Source of the DNA: Mycobacterium sp. 141 | GTDB lineage: Bacteria; Actinomycetota; Actinomycetes; Mycobacteriales; Mycobacteriaceae | Direction of reading: 5' to 3' | Assembly (NCBI RefSeq): GCF_000382405.1 | Contig: NZ_KB908266.1 | Span: 1 to 64,000, forward strand | Length of the DNA: 64,000 nt | Part shown: one piece after another, positions 49,264-58,170 of the stretch | Layout: each line of letters starts with the position of its first letter | Numbering within the stretch: the first letter of the stretch is position 1 | The notes under the pieces: generated by a model | Told to the model about the DNA's origin: nothing | What the model saw: the letters and a program-made list of their open reading frames with translations, nothing else | Databases searched by the model: none | Translations under genes and position numbers: made by a program

Positions 49264-49485
49264 CCGACGTCGCAGCACAGGCCCGAGGGGCCGCGAAACG
49301 GGTCGGACTGCGACACACCCGGCGATGCGATTTGCACCGGCAAGCTATGGAACCTCGCGGCGACATCTGGTCGCATCGGCCCCAACCCCCGCACAATCGG
49401 TGAGCCGAACGCTTCAGCTCTCTCGAAACTTACCGCAGCGCCTCTAGGTGAGCGGCGAATCCGATTGTGCGCCCCCAGTTCTACG

Positions 49486-49545
49486 CGAACAGACACCAAA
49501 GTCCCGCAACACCGGAGTGTCGGGATACCTGCGCGTCTGCTCGCG
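49486..49545. repeat. Dispersed palindromic element, diverged copy B
   Basis: The left arm CGAACAGAC and the right arm CGCGTCTGCTCGCG flank a diverged core (AAAGTCCCGCAACACCGG). It is the only copy lying between divergent gene starts. Confidence 0.55.
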
Positions 49546-49620
49546 CAAGAGGTGACCTGCTACGGGCCACAACCTGGCGCCGGTTCACCCGTACGCCCGG
49601 TAGTGAGGCCGTGTCGTCCG

Positions 49621-49626
49621 TACCGT
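49621..49626 (+). promoter_or_regulatory. Candidate -10 box of the LLM gene at 49633
   Basis: TACCGT lies six bases before GTG 49633, again the leaderless arrangement. It fixes the start, since an open frame continues far upstream. Confidence 0.5.
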
Positions 49627-49632
49627 GGTGTG

Positions 49633-50559
49633 GTGAGGTTCTCGATTTCGATACCGCAACTGGGCACCGGCCGATTCGATGACGCGGGCCTGAAGGCCTA
49701 TCTGGCCCGTGCCGAGGAGTTGGGTTTCGAAGGCGGCTGGACCGTGGAGCAGACGATCGGTGAGTCGCCGGGGATCGCCCCGCTGCCGCTGTTGTCGTAC
49801 GCGGCGGCCTGCACCACCCGGTTGCGGTTGGGGGTCGCGGTGCTCATCACCTCCCTGCACGACCCGCTGCAACTGGCCTCAGCCATCACCGCCGTCGACC
49901 GACTCAGCCACGGGCGTCTCGATGTCGGGGTCGGGCACGGCGGAAACTTCCGGCCGTTCGCCGCGTTCGGGGTGGACCGCACCACCTTCATCAGCTACTT
50001 CAACGAGGGTTTGGAGTTGATGAAGGCGGCCTGGTCCGACGAGCCACGCGTCACGTTTCACGGGAAGTTCCGCGAGGTCGACGATCTGCCGATCCAGCCG
50101 AAGCCCGTGCAGCGCCCGCATCCGCCGATCTGGTTCGGCGGCACCGCACCCAAGGCGCTGGCCCGCGCGGTGCGCTACGGAGATTCGTTCCTGGGCGCAG
50201 GGTCGTCGACCACCGCGACGTTCGCCGAATCGGTCGAGACGGTGCGCCGCGAGCTCGATGAGCAGGGCAAGGATCCGTCCGGCTACACCATCGGTAAACG
50301 GGTTTACCTCATGATCGACGATGATCCCGCCCGCGCCCACCGACGCGTGATCGACGGACTGCACCGGATCTACGGCCAGACGCCCGGCATCGAAGCGGTT
50401 CCGGTGTCGGGCACCCCCGCCGATGTGGCGCGCGGGTTGCGGGCAGTGGCCGACGCCGGTGCGCAGATGGTCGTGCTCAACCCCGTCGGCGAGAACGTCG
50501 CCGAAGATCGTGAGCAGATGGAACGCCTTGCCGCCGAGGTCCTTCCAGCGCTCACCTAA
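49633..50559 (+). CDS. LLM-class flavin/F420-dependent monooxygenase
   Basis: A 308-residue luciferase-like TIM barrel starting MRFSISIPQLGTGRFDDAGL. It has the typical LGVAVLITSLHDPLQLASAI, GRLDVGVGHGGNFRPFAAFG and HPPIWFGGTAPKAL blocks. The cofactor may be FMN or F420. GTG 49633 is chosen from the -10 box; the open frame further upstream is antisense to sppA and not coding. Substrate unknown. Confidence 0.9.
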   Translation: MRFSISIPQLGTGRFDDAGLKAYLARAEELGFEGGWTVEQTIGESPGIAPLPLLSYAAACTTRLRLGVAVLITSLHDPLQLASAITAVDRLSHGRLDVGVGHGGNFRPFAAFGVDRTTFISYFNEGLELMKAAWSDEPRVTFHGKFREVDDLPIQPKPVQRPHPPIWFGGTAPKALARAVRYGDSFLGAGSSTTATFAESVETVRRELDEQGKDPSGYTIGKRVYLMIDDDPARAHRRVIDGLHRIYGQTPGIEAVPVSGTPADVARGLRAVADAGAQMVVLNPVGENVAEDREQMERLAAEVLPALT

Positions 50560-50565
50560 GGTCGC

Positions 50566-50622
50566 CGAGCAGACGTGAAAGTCCCTGACACGCCGCTGTT
50601 CGAGGGTTTTCGCGTCTGCTCG
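50566..50622. repeat. Dispersed palindromic element, copy C
   Basis: CGAGCAGACG (50566-50575) pairs exactly with CGTCTGCTCG (50613-50622), with the conserved core GAAAGTCCCTGACACGCCG inside the left arm. It lies between convergent genes, seven bases after the LLM stop, where a bidirectional terminator is expected. Confidence 0.8.
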
Positions 50623-50630
50623 CGGGAGAA

Positions 50631-52301
50631 TCAGAGCGCTTCGGCAGCCGCGCGCCCGGCGGCGCGGCCGGAGAAGATGCAGCCACCCAGGAACGTACCT
50701 TCCAGCGCGTTGTAGCCATGCACACCGCCGCCACCGAACCCGGCGACTTCACCCGCAGCGTACAGCCCGGGGATGGTCTCGCCGCCGGTCCCGAGGGCGC
50801 GCGAAGACAGATCAGTCTGGATGCCGCCCAACGTTTTTCGGGTCAGGACATGCAGTTTGACGCCGATGAGCGGGCCCGCGGCCGGATCGAGGATGCGGTG
50901 CGGCGTGGCGACCCGGGCCAGGCGATCACCGAGGTAGCGCCGCGCGTTGCGGATGCCTTGCACCTGAGCGTCTTTGGCGTACGGGTTGGCGAATTGCAAG
51001 TCGCGGGATTCGATCTGCGCCCGGATGCCCTTCGCGTCGAGCAACGGTTCGTCGGTGAGCGCGTTCATCTTCGCCACGAGGGATTCGAGATCGTCGGCAA
51101 CGACGAAGTCGGCACCGTGGCGTTTGAACGCCTCGACTGGGCCGGGGGCCGAGCGACTCAACACCCGCTCGCGCAACATCGCAGACCGATCCTTACCGGT
51201 GATGTCGGGATTCTGTTCCGACCCCGACAGCGCGAACTCCTTCTCGATGATCTTCTGGGTCAGGATGAACCAGGAATGATCGTAGCCCGCGATGTCAGGG
51301 TCGGTGCGCAGGTGACGCAAGGTGCCCAGGGTGTCGTAGCCGGGCAGGTACGGCGCCGGCAGCCGGCGGCCGATGGCGTCGAACCACATCGACGACGGGC
51401 CGGGCAGGATCCGGATCGCGTGGTCGGGCCAGATCGGATTCCAGTTCTGGATACCTTCGGTGTAGTGCCACATGCGGTCCCGGTTCACCAGGCGCACACC
51501 GGCGTCGGCGGCGATGTCGAGCATACGGCCGTCGACGTACGCGGGGACGCCGGTGATCATCGACCGCGGCGGAGTGCCCATGCGCGCCGGCCAGTAGCGG
51601 CGGACCATGTCATGGTTGGCGCCGATTCCGCCCGAGGCGACGACGACTGCTTGCGCGCTCAGTTCGAAATCGCCCACGCCATCGCGGTTTGACGGTGCGC
51701 CGCGCGGAGCGTCGTCGGGTGCCAGCGCCACACCACGGACGCCGGTGACAGAGCCACCGGTGAACACCAACTCATCGACCCGGTGCCGATGGTGGAATGT
51801 GACGAGTCTTTCGCCGGCGGCGGAAAGAGCCGAATTCACAAAGGGCTCAACGATTCCCGTCCCGGTCCCCCAGGCGACGTGAAACCGGGGCACCGAGTTG
51901 CCGTGGCCGTCGGCACGCAGATCGCCGCGCTCGGCCCAGCCCACGGTCGGCACGAAAGTGATGCCGTGCTCGGTGAGGTAGGCGCGTTTCTCCCCGGCGG
52001 CAAACTCCACGTAAGCCCGGGCCCACTTGGCCGCCCAGGCGTCTTCGTCGTCGATGCGGTCGAAGGCGGCACTGCCCTGCCAGTCGTTCCACGCCAGGTC
52101 GAGCGAGTCCTTGATCCTCATGCGCCGCTGCTCGGGGCTGTCGACGAGGAAGATCCCGCCGAACGACCAGAACGCCTGCCCACCCAGATTCGCGGCATTT
52201 TCTTGATCGACGACGGCGACCTTCTTTCCGCGCCGGGTCAATTCACGTGTGGCTACCAGCCCGGCCAGTCCCCCGCCCACCACGATCACATCGGCATCCA
52301 C
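50631..52301 (-). CDS. FAD-binding dehydrogenase (Rv0785-like, fumarate reductase/KstD type)
   Basis: A 556-residue flavoprotein. The FAD-binding VIVVGGGLAGLVATREL lies at about residues 5-21, with SGGIGAN in the middle and GLYAAGEVAGFGGGGVHGYNALEGTFLGG at the end, which is typical of the fumarate reductase/ketosteroid dehydrogenase group. GTG 52301 has GGAGGTG nearby; a TTG at 52325 is the longer choice. The hydride acceptor or donor is unknown. Confidence 0.9.
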   Translation of the reverse strand: MDADVIVVGGGLAGLVATRELTRRGKKVAVVDQENAANLGGQAFWSFGGIFLVDSPEQRRMRIKDSLDLAWNDWQGSAAFDRIDDEDAWAAKWARAYVEFAAGEKRAYLTEHGITFVPTVGWAERGDLRADGHGNSVPRFHVAWGTGTGIVEPFVNSALSAAGERLVTFHHRHRVDELVFTGGSVTGVRGVALAPDDAPRGAPSNRDGVGDFELSAQAVVVASGGIGANHDMVRRYWPARMGTPPRSMITGVPAYVDGRMLDIAADAGVRLVNRDRMWHYTEGIQNWNPIWPDHAIRILPGPSSMWFDAIGRRLPAPYLPGYDTLGTLRHLRTDPDIAGYDHSWFILTQKIIEKEFALSGSEQNPDITGKDRSAMLRERVLSRSAPGPVEAFKRHGADFVVADDLESLVAKMNALTDEPLLDAKGIRAQIESRDLQFANPYAKDAQVQGIRNARRYLGDRLARVATPHRILDPAAGPLIGVKLHVLTRKTLGGIQTDLSSRALGTGGETIPGLYAAGEVAGFGGGGVHGYNALEGTFLGGCIFSGRAAGRAAAEAL

Positions 52302-52338
52302 GGCAGCACCTCCGGTTAGATTCAATCACCGCCCCTGC

Positions 52339-52396
52339 CGAGCAGACGCGAAAGTCCCCGACACGCCGGGCGTGCGGGGACTTCCGTGTCTGCTCG
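52339..52396. repeat. Dispersed palindromic element, copy D
   Basis: CGAGCAGACG and TGTCTGCTCG form the outer arms. Inside, GAAAGTCCCCG and CGGGGACTTC extend the pairing, making this the most nearly perfect hairpin of the family. It is between the FAD dehydrogenase start and the rplO end and probably terminates the spc operon. Confidence 0.8.
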
Positions 52397-52432
52397 CGGA
52401 GAGAAAATTACAGCTCGGCGGCGAGCCGCCAA

Positions 52433-52876
52433 CTACAGTTCGGTGACCGAACCACCGGCAGCGGTGATGGCCTCGCGGGCACTGCCACTGAACTTGTTCG
52501 CGGTGACGTCGATCTTGGCGGTCAGCTTGCCGTCGCCGAGAACCTTGACCAGGCTGTTCTTGCGAACCAGGCCCTTGGCCACCAACTCGTCGACACCGAT
52601 GGTGCCGCCCTGCGGGAAGGCCTTGTTGATGTCGCCGACGTTGACGACCTCGTAGGAGGTCCGGAAGCGGTTCTTGAAGCCCTTGAGCTTCGGAAGCCGC
52701 ATGTGGATCGGCATCTGGCCACCCTCGAACGTCACCGGGACGTTCTTGCGGGCCTTGGTGCCCTTGGTACCGCGACCGGCGGTCTTACCCTTGGAGCCCT
52801 CACCACGACCAACACGGGTCTTGGCGGTCTTCGAGCCGGCAGCCGGCTTCAGGTCATGAAGCTTGATGACACTCAT
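52433..52876 (-). CDS. rplO: 50S ribosomal protein L15
   Basis: A 147-residue L15 starting [20 protein letters not shown], with the Gly-rich, basic N-terminal extension ([17 protein letters not shown]) and globular C-terminal domain. It is the last gene of the spc cluster and overlaps rpmD by four bases. Confidence 0.99.
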   Translation of the reverse strand: MSVIKLHDLKPAAGSKTAKTRVGRGEGSKGKTAGRGTKGTKARKNVPVTFEGGQMPIHMRLPKLKGFKNRFRTSYEVVNVGDINKAFPQGGTIGVDELVAKGLVRKNSLVKVLGDGKLTAKIDVTANKFSGSAREAITAAGGSVTEL

Positions 52877-53055
52877 TTGACTTCCTCAACTTCAACGAGG
52901 TGATGCACGACGTTGATGAGGCCACGCGTCTGGGCGTTGTCCTCACGAACCACCGACTGACGGATCTTCTTCAGTCCCAGCGTCCGCAGGCTTTCGCGCT
53001 GCTTCCAGCGCGCGCCGATGATCCCGCGCACCTGGGTGATCTTGAGCTCTGCCAT
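52873..53055 (-). CDS. rpmD: 50S ribosomal protein L30
   Basis: A 60-residue L30 ([28 protein letters not shown]), full length for the bacterial form. It overlaps rplO by ATGA-type coupling and lies two bases after rpsE. Confidence 0.99.
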   Translation of the reverse strand: MAELKITQVRGIIGARWKQRESLRTLGLKKIRQSVVREDNAQTRGLINVVHHLVEVEEVK

Positions 53056-53057
53056 GG

Positions 53058-53729
53058 TTATGCCGATCCCTCACGCGCGGCTGCAGCAGCCAGCGCTTCG
53101 CTCTCGCGTCGGGCCCGCAGCATGCCGGCCGGCGCAACATCCTCGATGGGCAGACCGCGACGGGCCGCCACCTCTTCCGGACGCTGCAGCAGCTTCAGCG
53201 CGGCAACCGTGGCGTGAACCACGTTGATCGCGTTGTCGCTACCCAGCGACTTGGCCAGGATGTCGTGCACCCCAGCGCATTCCAGTACCGCACGAGCCGC
53301 GCCGCCGGCGATCACACCGGTACCCGGGCTGGCCGGACGCAGCATGACCACACCGGCCGCGGCTTCACCCTGCACCGGGTGGGTGATGGTGCCACCGATC
53401 AGCGGAACCCGGAAGAAGTTCTTGCGTGCTTCCTCGACGCCCTTGGCGATGGCGGCCGGGACTTCCTTGGCCTTGCCGTAGCCCACACCGACCATGCCGT
53501 GACCGTCGCCGACGATCACCAGAGCGGTGAAGCTGAACCGGCGGCCACCCTTGACCACCTTGGACACGCGGTTGATCGTGACCACGCGCTCGATGTAGTT
53601 GCTCTTCTCACCACGGTCGTCGCCGCGGCCGCGGCCACCACGGTCATCGCGGCGGCCCCGGCCGTCGCGGTCACCACGACCGCCACGGTTGTCCTGCGCC
53701 GAAGCGGCGCCAGCCTGCTCGGCCATCAT
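53058..53729 (-). CDS. rpsE: 30S ribosomal protein S5
   Basis: A 223-residue S5. After an actinobacterial N-terminal extension rich in Arg/Gly/Asp (about 1-55, [17 protein letters not shown]) come the conserved [19 protein letters not shown] and [23 protein letters not shown] blocks. Spectinomycin-resistance positions lie in the latter domain. Confidence 0.99.
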   Translation of the reverse strand: MMAEQAGAASAQDNRGGRGDRDGRGRRDDRGGRGRGDDRGEKSNYIERVVTINRVSKVVKGGRRFSFTALVIVGDGHGMVGVGYGKAKEVPAAIAKGVEEARKNFFRVPLIGGTITHPVQGEAAAGVVMLRPASPGTGVIAGGAARAVLECAGVHDILAKSLGSDNAINVVHATVAALKLLQRPEEVAARRGLPIEDVAPAGMLRARRESEALAAAAAREGSA

Positions 53730-53751
53730 GCAGTCCTCTCGTTAACAGTCA

Positions 53752-54165
53752 TCAGAATTTCAGCCCACCCTCGCGCGCAGCATCGGCCAGCGCGGCGATG
53801 CGGCCACCGTAGGTGTAGCCGCCGCGATCGAACACCACGGTGTCGATACCGGCAGCCTTGGCACGCTCGGCGATCAGCTGACCGACGCGCACGCTGTGCG
53901 CCTTCTTGTCGCCTTCGACCGCACGAACGTCAGCCTCGATCGACGAGGCCGCCGCCAGGGTGACGCCGTCCAGATCGTCGATGAGCTGGACGTGGATGTG
54001 CCGGGCCGACCGGTTGACCACCAGACGTGGGGTCTGGGCGGTGCCGGCGACCTTCTTGCGCAGCCGGGCGTGGCGGCGCAGACGAGAGTTGCGACGGGTC
54101 TCAGAGATGTTCTGGCCCACCGGCTTACGCTTTGCGTTTTCTGCGGTAACAGTTTTGGGAGCCAT
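53752..54165 (-). CDS. rplR: 50S ribosomal protein L18
   Basis: A 137-residue L18 that binds 5S r[24 protein letters not shown] near the N-terminus and [21 protein letters not shown] near the end. It begins two bases after rplF. Confidence 0.99.
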   Translation of the reverse strand: MAPKTVTAENAKRKPVGQNISETRRNSRLRRHARLRKKVAGTAQTPRLVVNRSARHIHVQLIDDLDGVTLAAASSIEADVRAVEGDKKAHSVRVGQLIAERAKAAGIDTVVFDRGGYTYGGRIAALADAAREGGLKF

Positions 54166-54167
54166 GG

Positions 54168-54707
54168 TTACTTACCTGTCTTTCCGACCTTGCGGCGGAT
54201 CTGCTCACCCTCGTAGCGAATGCCCTTGCCCTTGTACGGGTCCGGGCGACGCAGGCGACGGATGACCGCTGAGATCTGGCCGACCTTCTGCTTGTCGATA
54301 CCCGACACCGAGAACTTCGTGGGCGTCTCCACCGCGAAGGTGATGCCCTCGGGAGCCTCGATCAGCACCGGGTGGCTGTAGCCCAGGGCGAACTCCAGGT
54401 TCGAGCCCTTGGCCACCACGCGGTAACCAACGCCGAAGATCTCCATCTTGCGGGTGTAGCCCTCGGTCACACCGGTGACCAGGTTGGCGATCAGGGTGCG
54501 CGACAGCCCGTGCAGGCTGCGGTTGCGCCGCTCATCATCCGGTCGGGTCACCACGATGGCGCCGTCGTCGTTGCGGGACACCGCAATCGGCTCGGCCACA
54601 TCCAGGGTCAGTGCGCCCTTGGGGCCCTTGACCGCAACGTTCTGCCCGTCGATCGTGACGTCGACTCCGGTGGGGACCGAAACGGGCTGCTTACCAATAC
54701 GCGACAT
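54168..54707 (-). CDS. rplF: 50S ribosomal protein L6
   Basis: A 179-residue L6 starting [20 protein letters not shown], with two L6 repeat domains and the C-terminal [25 protein letters not shown]. It follows rpsH by 13 bases. Confidence 0.99.
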   Translation of the reverse strand: MSRIGKQPVSVPTGVDVTIDGQNVAVKGPKGALTLDVAEPIAVSRNDDGAIVVTRPDDERRNRSLHGLSRTLIANLVTGVTEGYTRKMEIFGVGYRVVAKGSNLEFALGYSHPVLIEAPEGITFAVETPTKFSVSGIDKQKVGQISAVIRRLRRPDPYKGKGIRYEGEQIRRKVGKTGK

Positions 54708-54720
54708 GTTCTGCTTCCCC

Positions 54721-55119
54721 CTACCAGACGTAAGCGAGGACTTCGCCGCCCACGCCCTGTCGTGCTGCCTGGCGGTCAGTGAGCAGGCCCGAGGACGTGG
54801 AGATGATCGCCACGCCCAGGCCGCCGAGTACCCGCGGCAGATTGGTGGATTTTGCGTAGACCCGCAGACCGGGCTTGCTCACGCGACGCAGGCCGGCGAT
54901 GCTGCGCTCACGGCTGGAGCCGTACTTGAGCTGCACCACCAGGGACTTGCCGACGCGGGCGTCCTCGGTGCGGTAATCGGTGATGTAGCCCTCTTTCTTG
55001 AGGATCTCGGCGATGTTGGCCTTGATCTTCGAGTGGGGCAGGGTCACCTCGTCGTGGTACGCCGAGTTGGCGTTGCGCAGACGTGTCAGAAAGTCTGCGA
55101 TCGGATCCGTCATTGTCAT
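54721..55119 (-). CDS. rpsH: 30S ribosomal protein S8
   Basis: A 132-residue S8 ([20 protein letters not shown]) ending with the conserved [25 protein letters not shown] 55119 is used; ATG 55113 is two codons later. It is the first gene after a 413-bp gap and probably starts a separate transcription unit with its own leader. Confidence 0.98.
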   Translation of the reverse strand: MTMTDPIADFLTRLRNANSAYHDEVTLPHSKIKANIAEILKKEGYITDYRTEDARVGKSLVVQLKYGSSRERSIAGLRRVSKPGLRVYAKSTNLPRVLGGLGVAIISTSSGLLTDRQAARQGVGGEVLAYVW

Positions 55120-55180
55120 GACAGCGTCAATCAACCTCTCCCGCTGCGGTTCCCATACAGCGTGCTCGCGTCGGTTCCCG

Positions 55181-55215
55181 GTGGATGAACCGCTTGCACG
55201 AAGATCAACATCCAC
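55181..55215. promoter_or_regulatory. Hairpin in the rpsH leader
   Basis: GTGGATG (55181-55187) pairs with CATCCAC (55209-55215), flanked by CCC and GGG that can extend the stem. It is about 65 bases before the rpsH start and could be a binding site for a ribosomal protein such as S8 (inference). Confidence 0.35.
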
Positions 55216-55359
55216 GGGCCTGACACATCGCACGGTGGGCCTACTGCGAAGTGTTTCTTCCGTTCCTGACCGGGTTCGATCAGGGGTCGCACGTCAGTAG
55301 TGGCACCCGCAGGCATCACATACCGACTCGCCTGGACTAAAGCGACAGGCAACCGGTCA

Positions 55360-55388
55360 AGTGTAGACAACCGGCAGTTCAGAGCCAA
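55360..55388 (-). promoter_or_regulatory. Promoter of the rpsH-rplO unit
   Basis: On the minus strand TTGGCT (55383-55388) and TACACT (55360-55365) are 17 bases apart, a good SigA-type promoter. It is placed after the two terminator-like hairpins. Confidence 0.55.
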
Positions 55389-55412
55389 ATCAGCCAACTA
55401 CAGCAGCCGAAT

Positions 55413-55459
55413 GTGCGGAAGATGGCGAGATTTCTCGAAAACCTCGCCATCTTCCGCAC
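55413..55459. terminator. Perfect 17-bp hairpin in the rpsN-rpsH gap
   Basis: GTGCGGAAGATGGCGAG (55413-55429) and its exact complement CTCGCCATCTTCCGCAC (55443-55459) enclose a 13-base loop. It is one of the strongest hairpins in the window and sits directly before the rpsH promoter. Confidence 0.65.
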
Positions 55460-55479
55460 GTTCGCCGATCAACCGCCAA

Positions 55480-55518
55480 CAGCACCCCGCGGGAGCGCAT
55501 GGCGCCCGCGGGGTGCTG
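55480..55518. terminator. Perfect 14-bp GC-rich hairpin 3' of rpsN
   Basis: CAGCACCCCGCGGG (55480-55493) pairs exactly with CCCGCGGGGTGCTG (55505-55518) over 11 bases. It begins 15 bases after the rpsN stop, the classic place for a terminator. Confidence 0.7.
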
Positions 55519-55532
55519 TCGTCAGTGCGTGG

Positions 55533-55718
55533 TTACCAGCTGGACTTCTGCACGCCGGGCAGCTCGCCCGCGTGCGCCATCTCGCGCAGGCAGATGCGGC
55601 ACAGCCCGAACTTGCGGTAGACAGCGTGCGGACGACCGCACTTGCTGCAGCGGGTGTACGCGCGGACCGCGAACTTGGGCTTCTTGTTGGCCTTGTCGAC
55701 CAGAGCCTTCTTTGCCAT
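55533..55718 (-). CDS. rpsN: 30S ribosomal protein S14, type Z
   Basis: A 61-residue zinc-binding S14 ([20 protein letters not shown]) with both C-x2-C pairs (CSKC and CRIC). It follows rplE by four bases. The zinc-free paralogue found elsewhere in mycobacterial genomes is not in this window. Confidence 0.98.
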   Translation of the reverse strand: MAKKALVDKANKKPKFAVRAYTRCSKCGRPHAVYRKFGLCRICLREMAHAGELPGVQKSSW

Positions 55719-55722
55719 GTGC

Positions 55723-56295
55723 TCAGTTCTCCTTGAAGGGGAAGCCCAGCGCCCGCAGCAGCGCACGGCCTTCGTCGTCGTTGGTCGCCGAGGTGACGAC
55801 GGTGATGTCCATGCCGCGGGGCCGGTCGATGGAATCCACGTCGATCTCATGGAACATCGACTGCTCGTTCAGACCGAACGTGTAGTTGCCGGTGCCGTCG
55901 AACTGCTTGGCCGACAGGCCGCGGAAGTCGCGGATACGGGGCAGCGCGATGGAGATCAGCCGGTCCAGGAACTCCCACATGCGGTCACCACGCAGCGTGA
56001 CGCGGGCGCCGATGGGCATGCCCTCGCGGAGCTTGAACTGGGCGATGGACTTGCGGGCCTTGCGGACCTCGGGCTTCTGACCGGTGATGAGGGCCAGATC
56101 GTTGACTGCGCCGTTGATCAGCTTGGCATCGCGGGCAGCGTCGCCGACACCCATGTTGACGACGACCTTCACCACGCCGGGGATCTGCATGACGTTGCCG
56201 TACTCGAACTGCTGCTGCAGCGACTCGCGGATTTCCTCGCGGTAGCGCTGCTTCAAACGGGGCGGAGTCTTCACGGCATTTTCAGTGGTGGTCAT
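55723..56295 (-). CDS. rplE: 50S ribosomal protein L5
   Basis: A 190-residue L5 that binds 5S r[22 protein letters not shown] and [22 protein letters not shown] are typical. It is two bases after rplX in the same operon. Confidence 0.99.
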   Translation of the reverse strand: MTTTENAVKTPPRLKQRYREEIRESLQQQFEYGNVMQIPGVVKVVVNMGVGDAARDAKLINGAVNDLALITGQKPEVRKARKSIAQFKLREGMPIGARVTLRGDRMWEFLDRLISIALPRIRDFRGLSAKQFDGTGNYTFGLNEQSMFHEIDVDSIDRPRGMDITVVTSATNDDEGRALLRALGFPFKEN

Positions 56296-56297
56296 AG

Positions 56298-56615
56298 TCA
56301 GATGTCCTTGCCGTTGCGCTTGGAGACACGAACCTTCTTGCCGTTCTCCTCATCGACGCGGTAGCCGATGCGGGTCGGGTTGCCGTCGGAGTCGACCACC
56401 ATCACGTTGGACACGTGGATCGGCGCCTCCTGCGTCACGATGCCGCCCGTCGAAGCCCCACGCTCGTTCTGCGACTGCGCGGTGTGCTTCTTGATCCGGT
56501 TGACGCCCTCGACGAGAACCTTGTTGCGCTCGGGGTAGGCGACTAGGACCTTGCCCTTGGCGCCCTTGTCCTTACCGGAGACCACCAGAACGGTGTCGCC
56601 CTTGTGGACCTTCAT
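56298..56615 (-). CDS. rplX: 50S ribosomal protein L24
   Basis: A 105-residue L24 with the KOW motif at its N-terminus ([20 protein letters not shown]) and the [16 protein letters not shown] segment. It is immediately adjacent to rplN. Confidence 0.99.
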   Translation of the reverse strand: MKVHKGDTVLVVSGKDKGAKGKVLVAYPERNKVLVEGVNRIKKHTAQSQNERGASTGGIVTQEAPIHVSNVMVVDSDGNPTRIGYRVDEENGKKVRVSKRNGKDI

Positions 56616-56984
56616 TTACAAAACCTCCGGTGCCAGCGAGACGATCTTCATGAACTTCTTCTCTCGCAGTTCGCGACCGACCGGCCCGAAGATGCGGGTG
56701 CCGCGGGGGTCGTTGTCGTTCTTGATGATGACTGCGGCGTTCTCGTCGAACTTGATGTAGCTGCCGTCTGCGCGACGACGTTCTTTGACGGTGCGCACGA
56801 CGACGGCCTTCACGACGTCACCACGCTTGACGTTGCCGCCCGGGATGGCGTCCTTGACGGTCGCCACGATGATGTCGCCGATGCCGGCGTAGCGTCGCGA
56901 CGAGCCACCGAGCACGCGGATGCACAAGATCTCCTTGGCACCCGTGTTGTCGGCGACCTTCAACCGCGATTCCTGCTGAATCAC
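56616..56984 (-). CDS. rplN: 50S ribosomal protein L14
   Basis: A 122-residue L14 ([20 protein letters not shown]) with the C-terminal [13 protein letters not shown]. It is the first gene of the spc operon here. The 281-bp gap upstream, to the FGE gene, must hold the operon promoter; I could not pick one with confidence. Confidence 0.99.
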   Translation of the reverse strand: MIQQESRLKVADNTGAKEILCIRVLGGSSRRYAGIGDIIVATVKDAIPGGNVKRGDVVKAVVVRTVKERRRADGSYIKFDENAAVIIKNDNDPRGTRIFGPVGRELREKKFMKIVSLAPEVL

Positions 56985-57265
56985 TCGATCTCCTGACCTG
57001 GGTTTTTATGCACGCCAGATTCCGACCTGGACGCGCGCGGTCTTTATCATCTATGGACACGCGGGGTTGATCCGAAACAGCAACCAACCACGGTCTACCC
57101 AAGACAACCCCTACATAGTAGGTGAGCTCGGGCAATGCACCAAATCGCCGCAGCTCTGCCCGCTGCGGACCCAGGCTACGCGCCGCCGACGCCCCAGTGC
57201 AGCACACGCCGGCGTCCGCGAACGTGAAACGGGTGCGGGTTCCGGGCCGTTTTTTCGCAGAGGAT

Positions 57266-58144
57266 TCACTCTCGCGACACGACGCAACGGAACCCGATGT
57301 GCGTCGTCGAACTGTCTTGGGACTGCGGAGAGCGCGCCGCCGGACGGTACCGGTGGCAATACTCGGGGGCGCACAGATGCGAGCCGCCCTTGAGGGTCTG
57401 GTTGACGCTGGGATCTGCATCCGCCGGTGGGCAGCACGCGGCTTGGGCCGCGCCGGGCCGGTGATGGGCCGAGAACGGCGTCGTCGTCCATTCCCACACG
57501 TTGCCGATCATGTCGTAGAGCCCGAAGTCGTTGGCGGGGAAGGAGCCCACCGGCGAGGTGCCGGTCCAGCCCAGGGCGCCGTCGTTGCGGTACGGGAATC
57601 GTCCCTGCCAGGTGTTGGCCATCAGCCGCCCGCCGGGCATGACATCGTCGCCCCAGGCGTAGACGGTGTCGGCTCCCCCGCGTGCGGCGTACTCCCATTC
57701 GGCTTCGGTGGGCAGCCGACGGCCGACCCACGCCGCATAGGCCGCCGCGTCGGGATAGGCCACCTGTACGACGGGGTGGTCAGGATGACCGGCGTCGCGG
57801 TCCGGACCGAACGGGTGTCGCCAGTTCGCGCCGGGCGCCCAGTCCCACCACTGTCGCCAGTCCCGCAGGTTCACCGGACCCGCGGTGGGCCGGAACACCA
57901 GCGCCCCAGGTAACAGATCCTGTTGCGCCACACCGGGATACAGCGCTGGGTCCAGCGGGCGCTCGGCGACGGTCACATATCCGGTGGCGGCGACAAACTC
58001 GGCGAACTGCGCATTGGTGACGGGATACTTGTCGATCGCAAACGACGCGACCGTCACGGTGTGCACCGGCGCCTCTTCCGGATAGAAGCGCGTCGAACCC
58101 ATGCGGAACGCTCCCCCGGGCAGTTCGACCCGTTCGGTGTGCAT
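57266..58144 (-). CDS. Formylglycine-generating enzyme (sulfatase-activating)
   Basis: A 292-residue copper- and oxygen-dependent enzyme that oxidises a Cys in type I sulfatases to formylglycine. The FGE-sulfatase fold markers GGAFRMGS, DKYPVTNAQFAEFV and RLPTEAEWEYAARGG are present. The active-site pair is Cys258-x4-Cys263 (HLCAPEYCHRY). It is 26 bp downstream of the arylsulfatase gene, its obvious substrate. A TACCCT box six bases before ATG 58144 may give an extra leaderless mRNA. Equivalent to Rv0712. Confidence 0.95.
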   Translation of the reverse strand: MHTERVELPGGAFRMGSTRFYPEEAPVHTVTVASFAIDKYPVTNAQFAEFVAATGYVTVAERPLDPALYPGVAQQDLLPGALVFRPTAGPVNLRDWRQWWDWAPGANWRHPFGPDRDAGHPDHPVVQVAYPDAAAYAAWVGRRLPTEAEWEYAARGGADTVYAWGDDVMPGGRLMANTWQGRFPYRNDGALGWTGTSPVGSFPANDFGLYDMIGNVWEWTTTPFSAHHRPGAAQAACCPPADADPSVNQTLKGGSHLCAPEYCHRYRPAARSPQSQDSSTTHIGFRCVVSRE

Positions 58145-58150
58145 GCGATC

Positions 58151-58156
58151 AGGGTA
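58151..58156 (-). promoter_or_regulatory. Candidate internal -10 box of the FGE gene
   Basis: TACCCT on the minus strand, six bases before the FGE ATG, would allow leaderless expression independent of the sulfatase gene. Confidence 0.35.
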
Positions 58157-58170
58157 GGCGTGCCGTTTCC

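Larger units (their letters stand above)
49252..49632. other. Divergent intergenic region sppA / LLM gene
   Basis: A 381-bp stretch. Its edges hold two leaderless-type -10 boxes: TAGGCT on the minus strand (49258-49263, six bases before sppA) and TACCGT on the plus strand (49621-49626, six bases before the LLM gene). A degenerate copy of the dispersed palindromic element is at 49486-49545. Nothing else was recognised. Confidence 0.55.
55120..55532. other. Long rpsN-rpsH intergenic region
   Basis: A 413-bp gap inside the spc ribosomal cluster. In the direction of transcription it holds two strong hairpins (55480-55518, 55413-55459), a promoter (55360-55388) and a leader of about 230 bases with a further hairpin (55181-55215). 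No coding sequence was seen. Confidence 0.6.

Noticed and set aside
48610..49632. Long open frame continuous with the LLM gene at 49633
   Set aside because: It is antisense to sppA, has no family signature and is explained by high GC; the -10 box at 49621 sets the real start.
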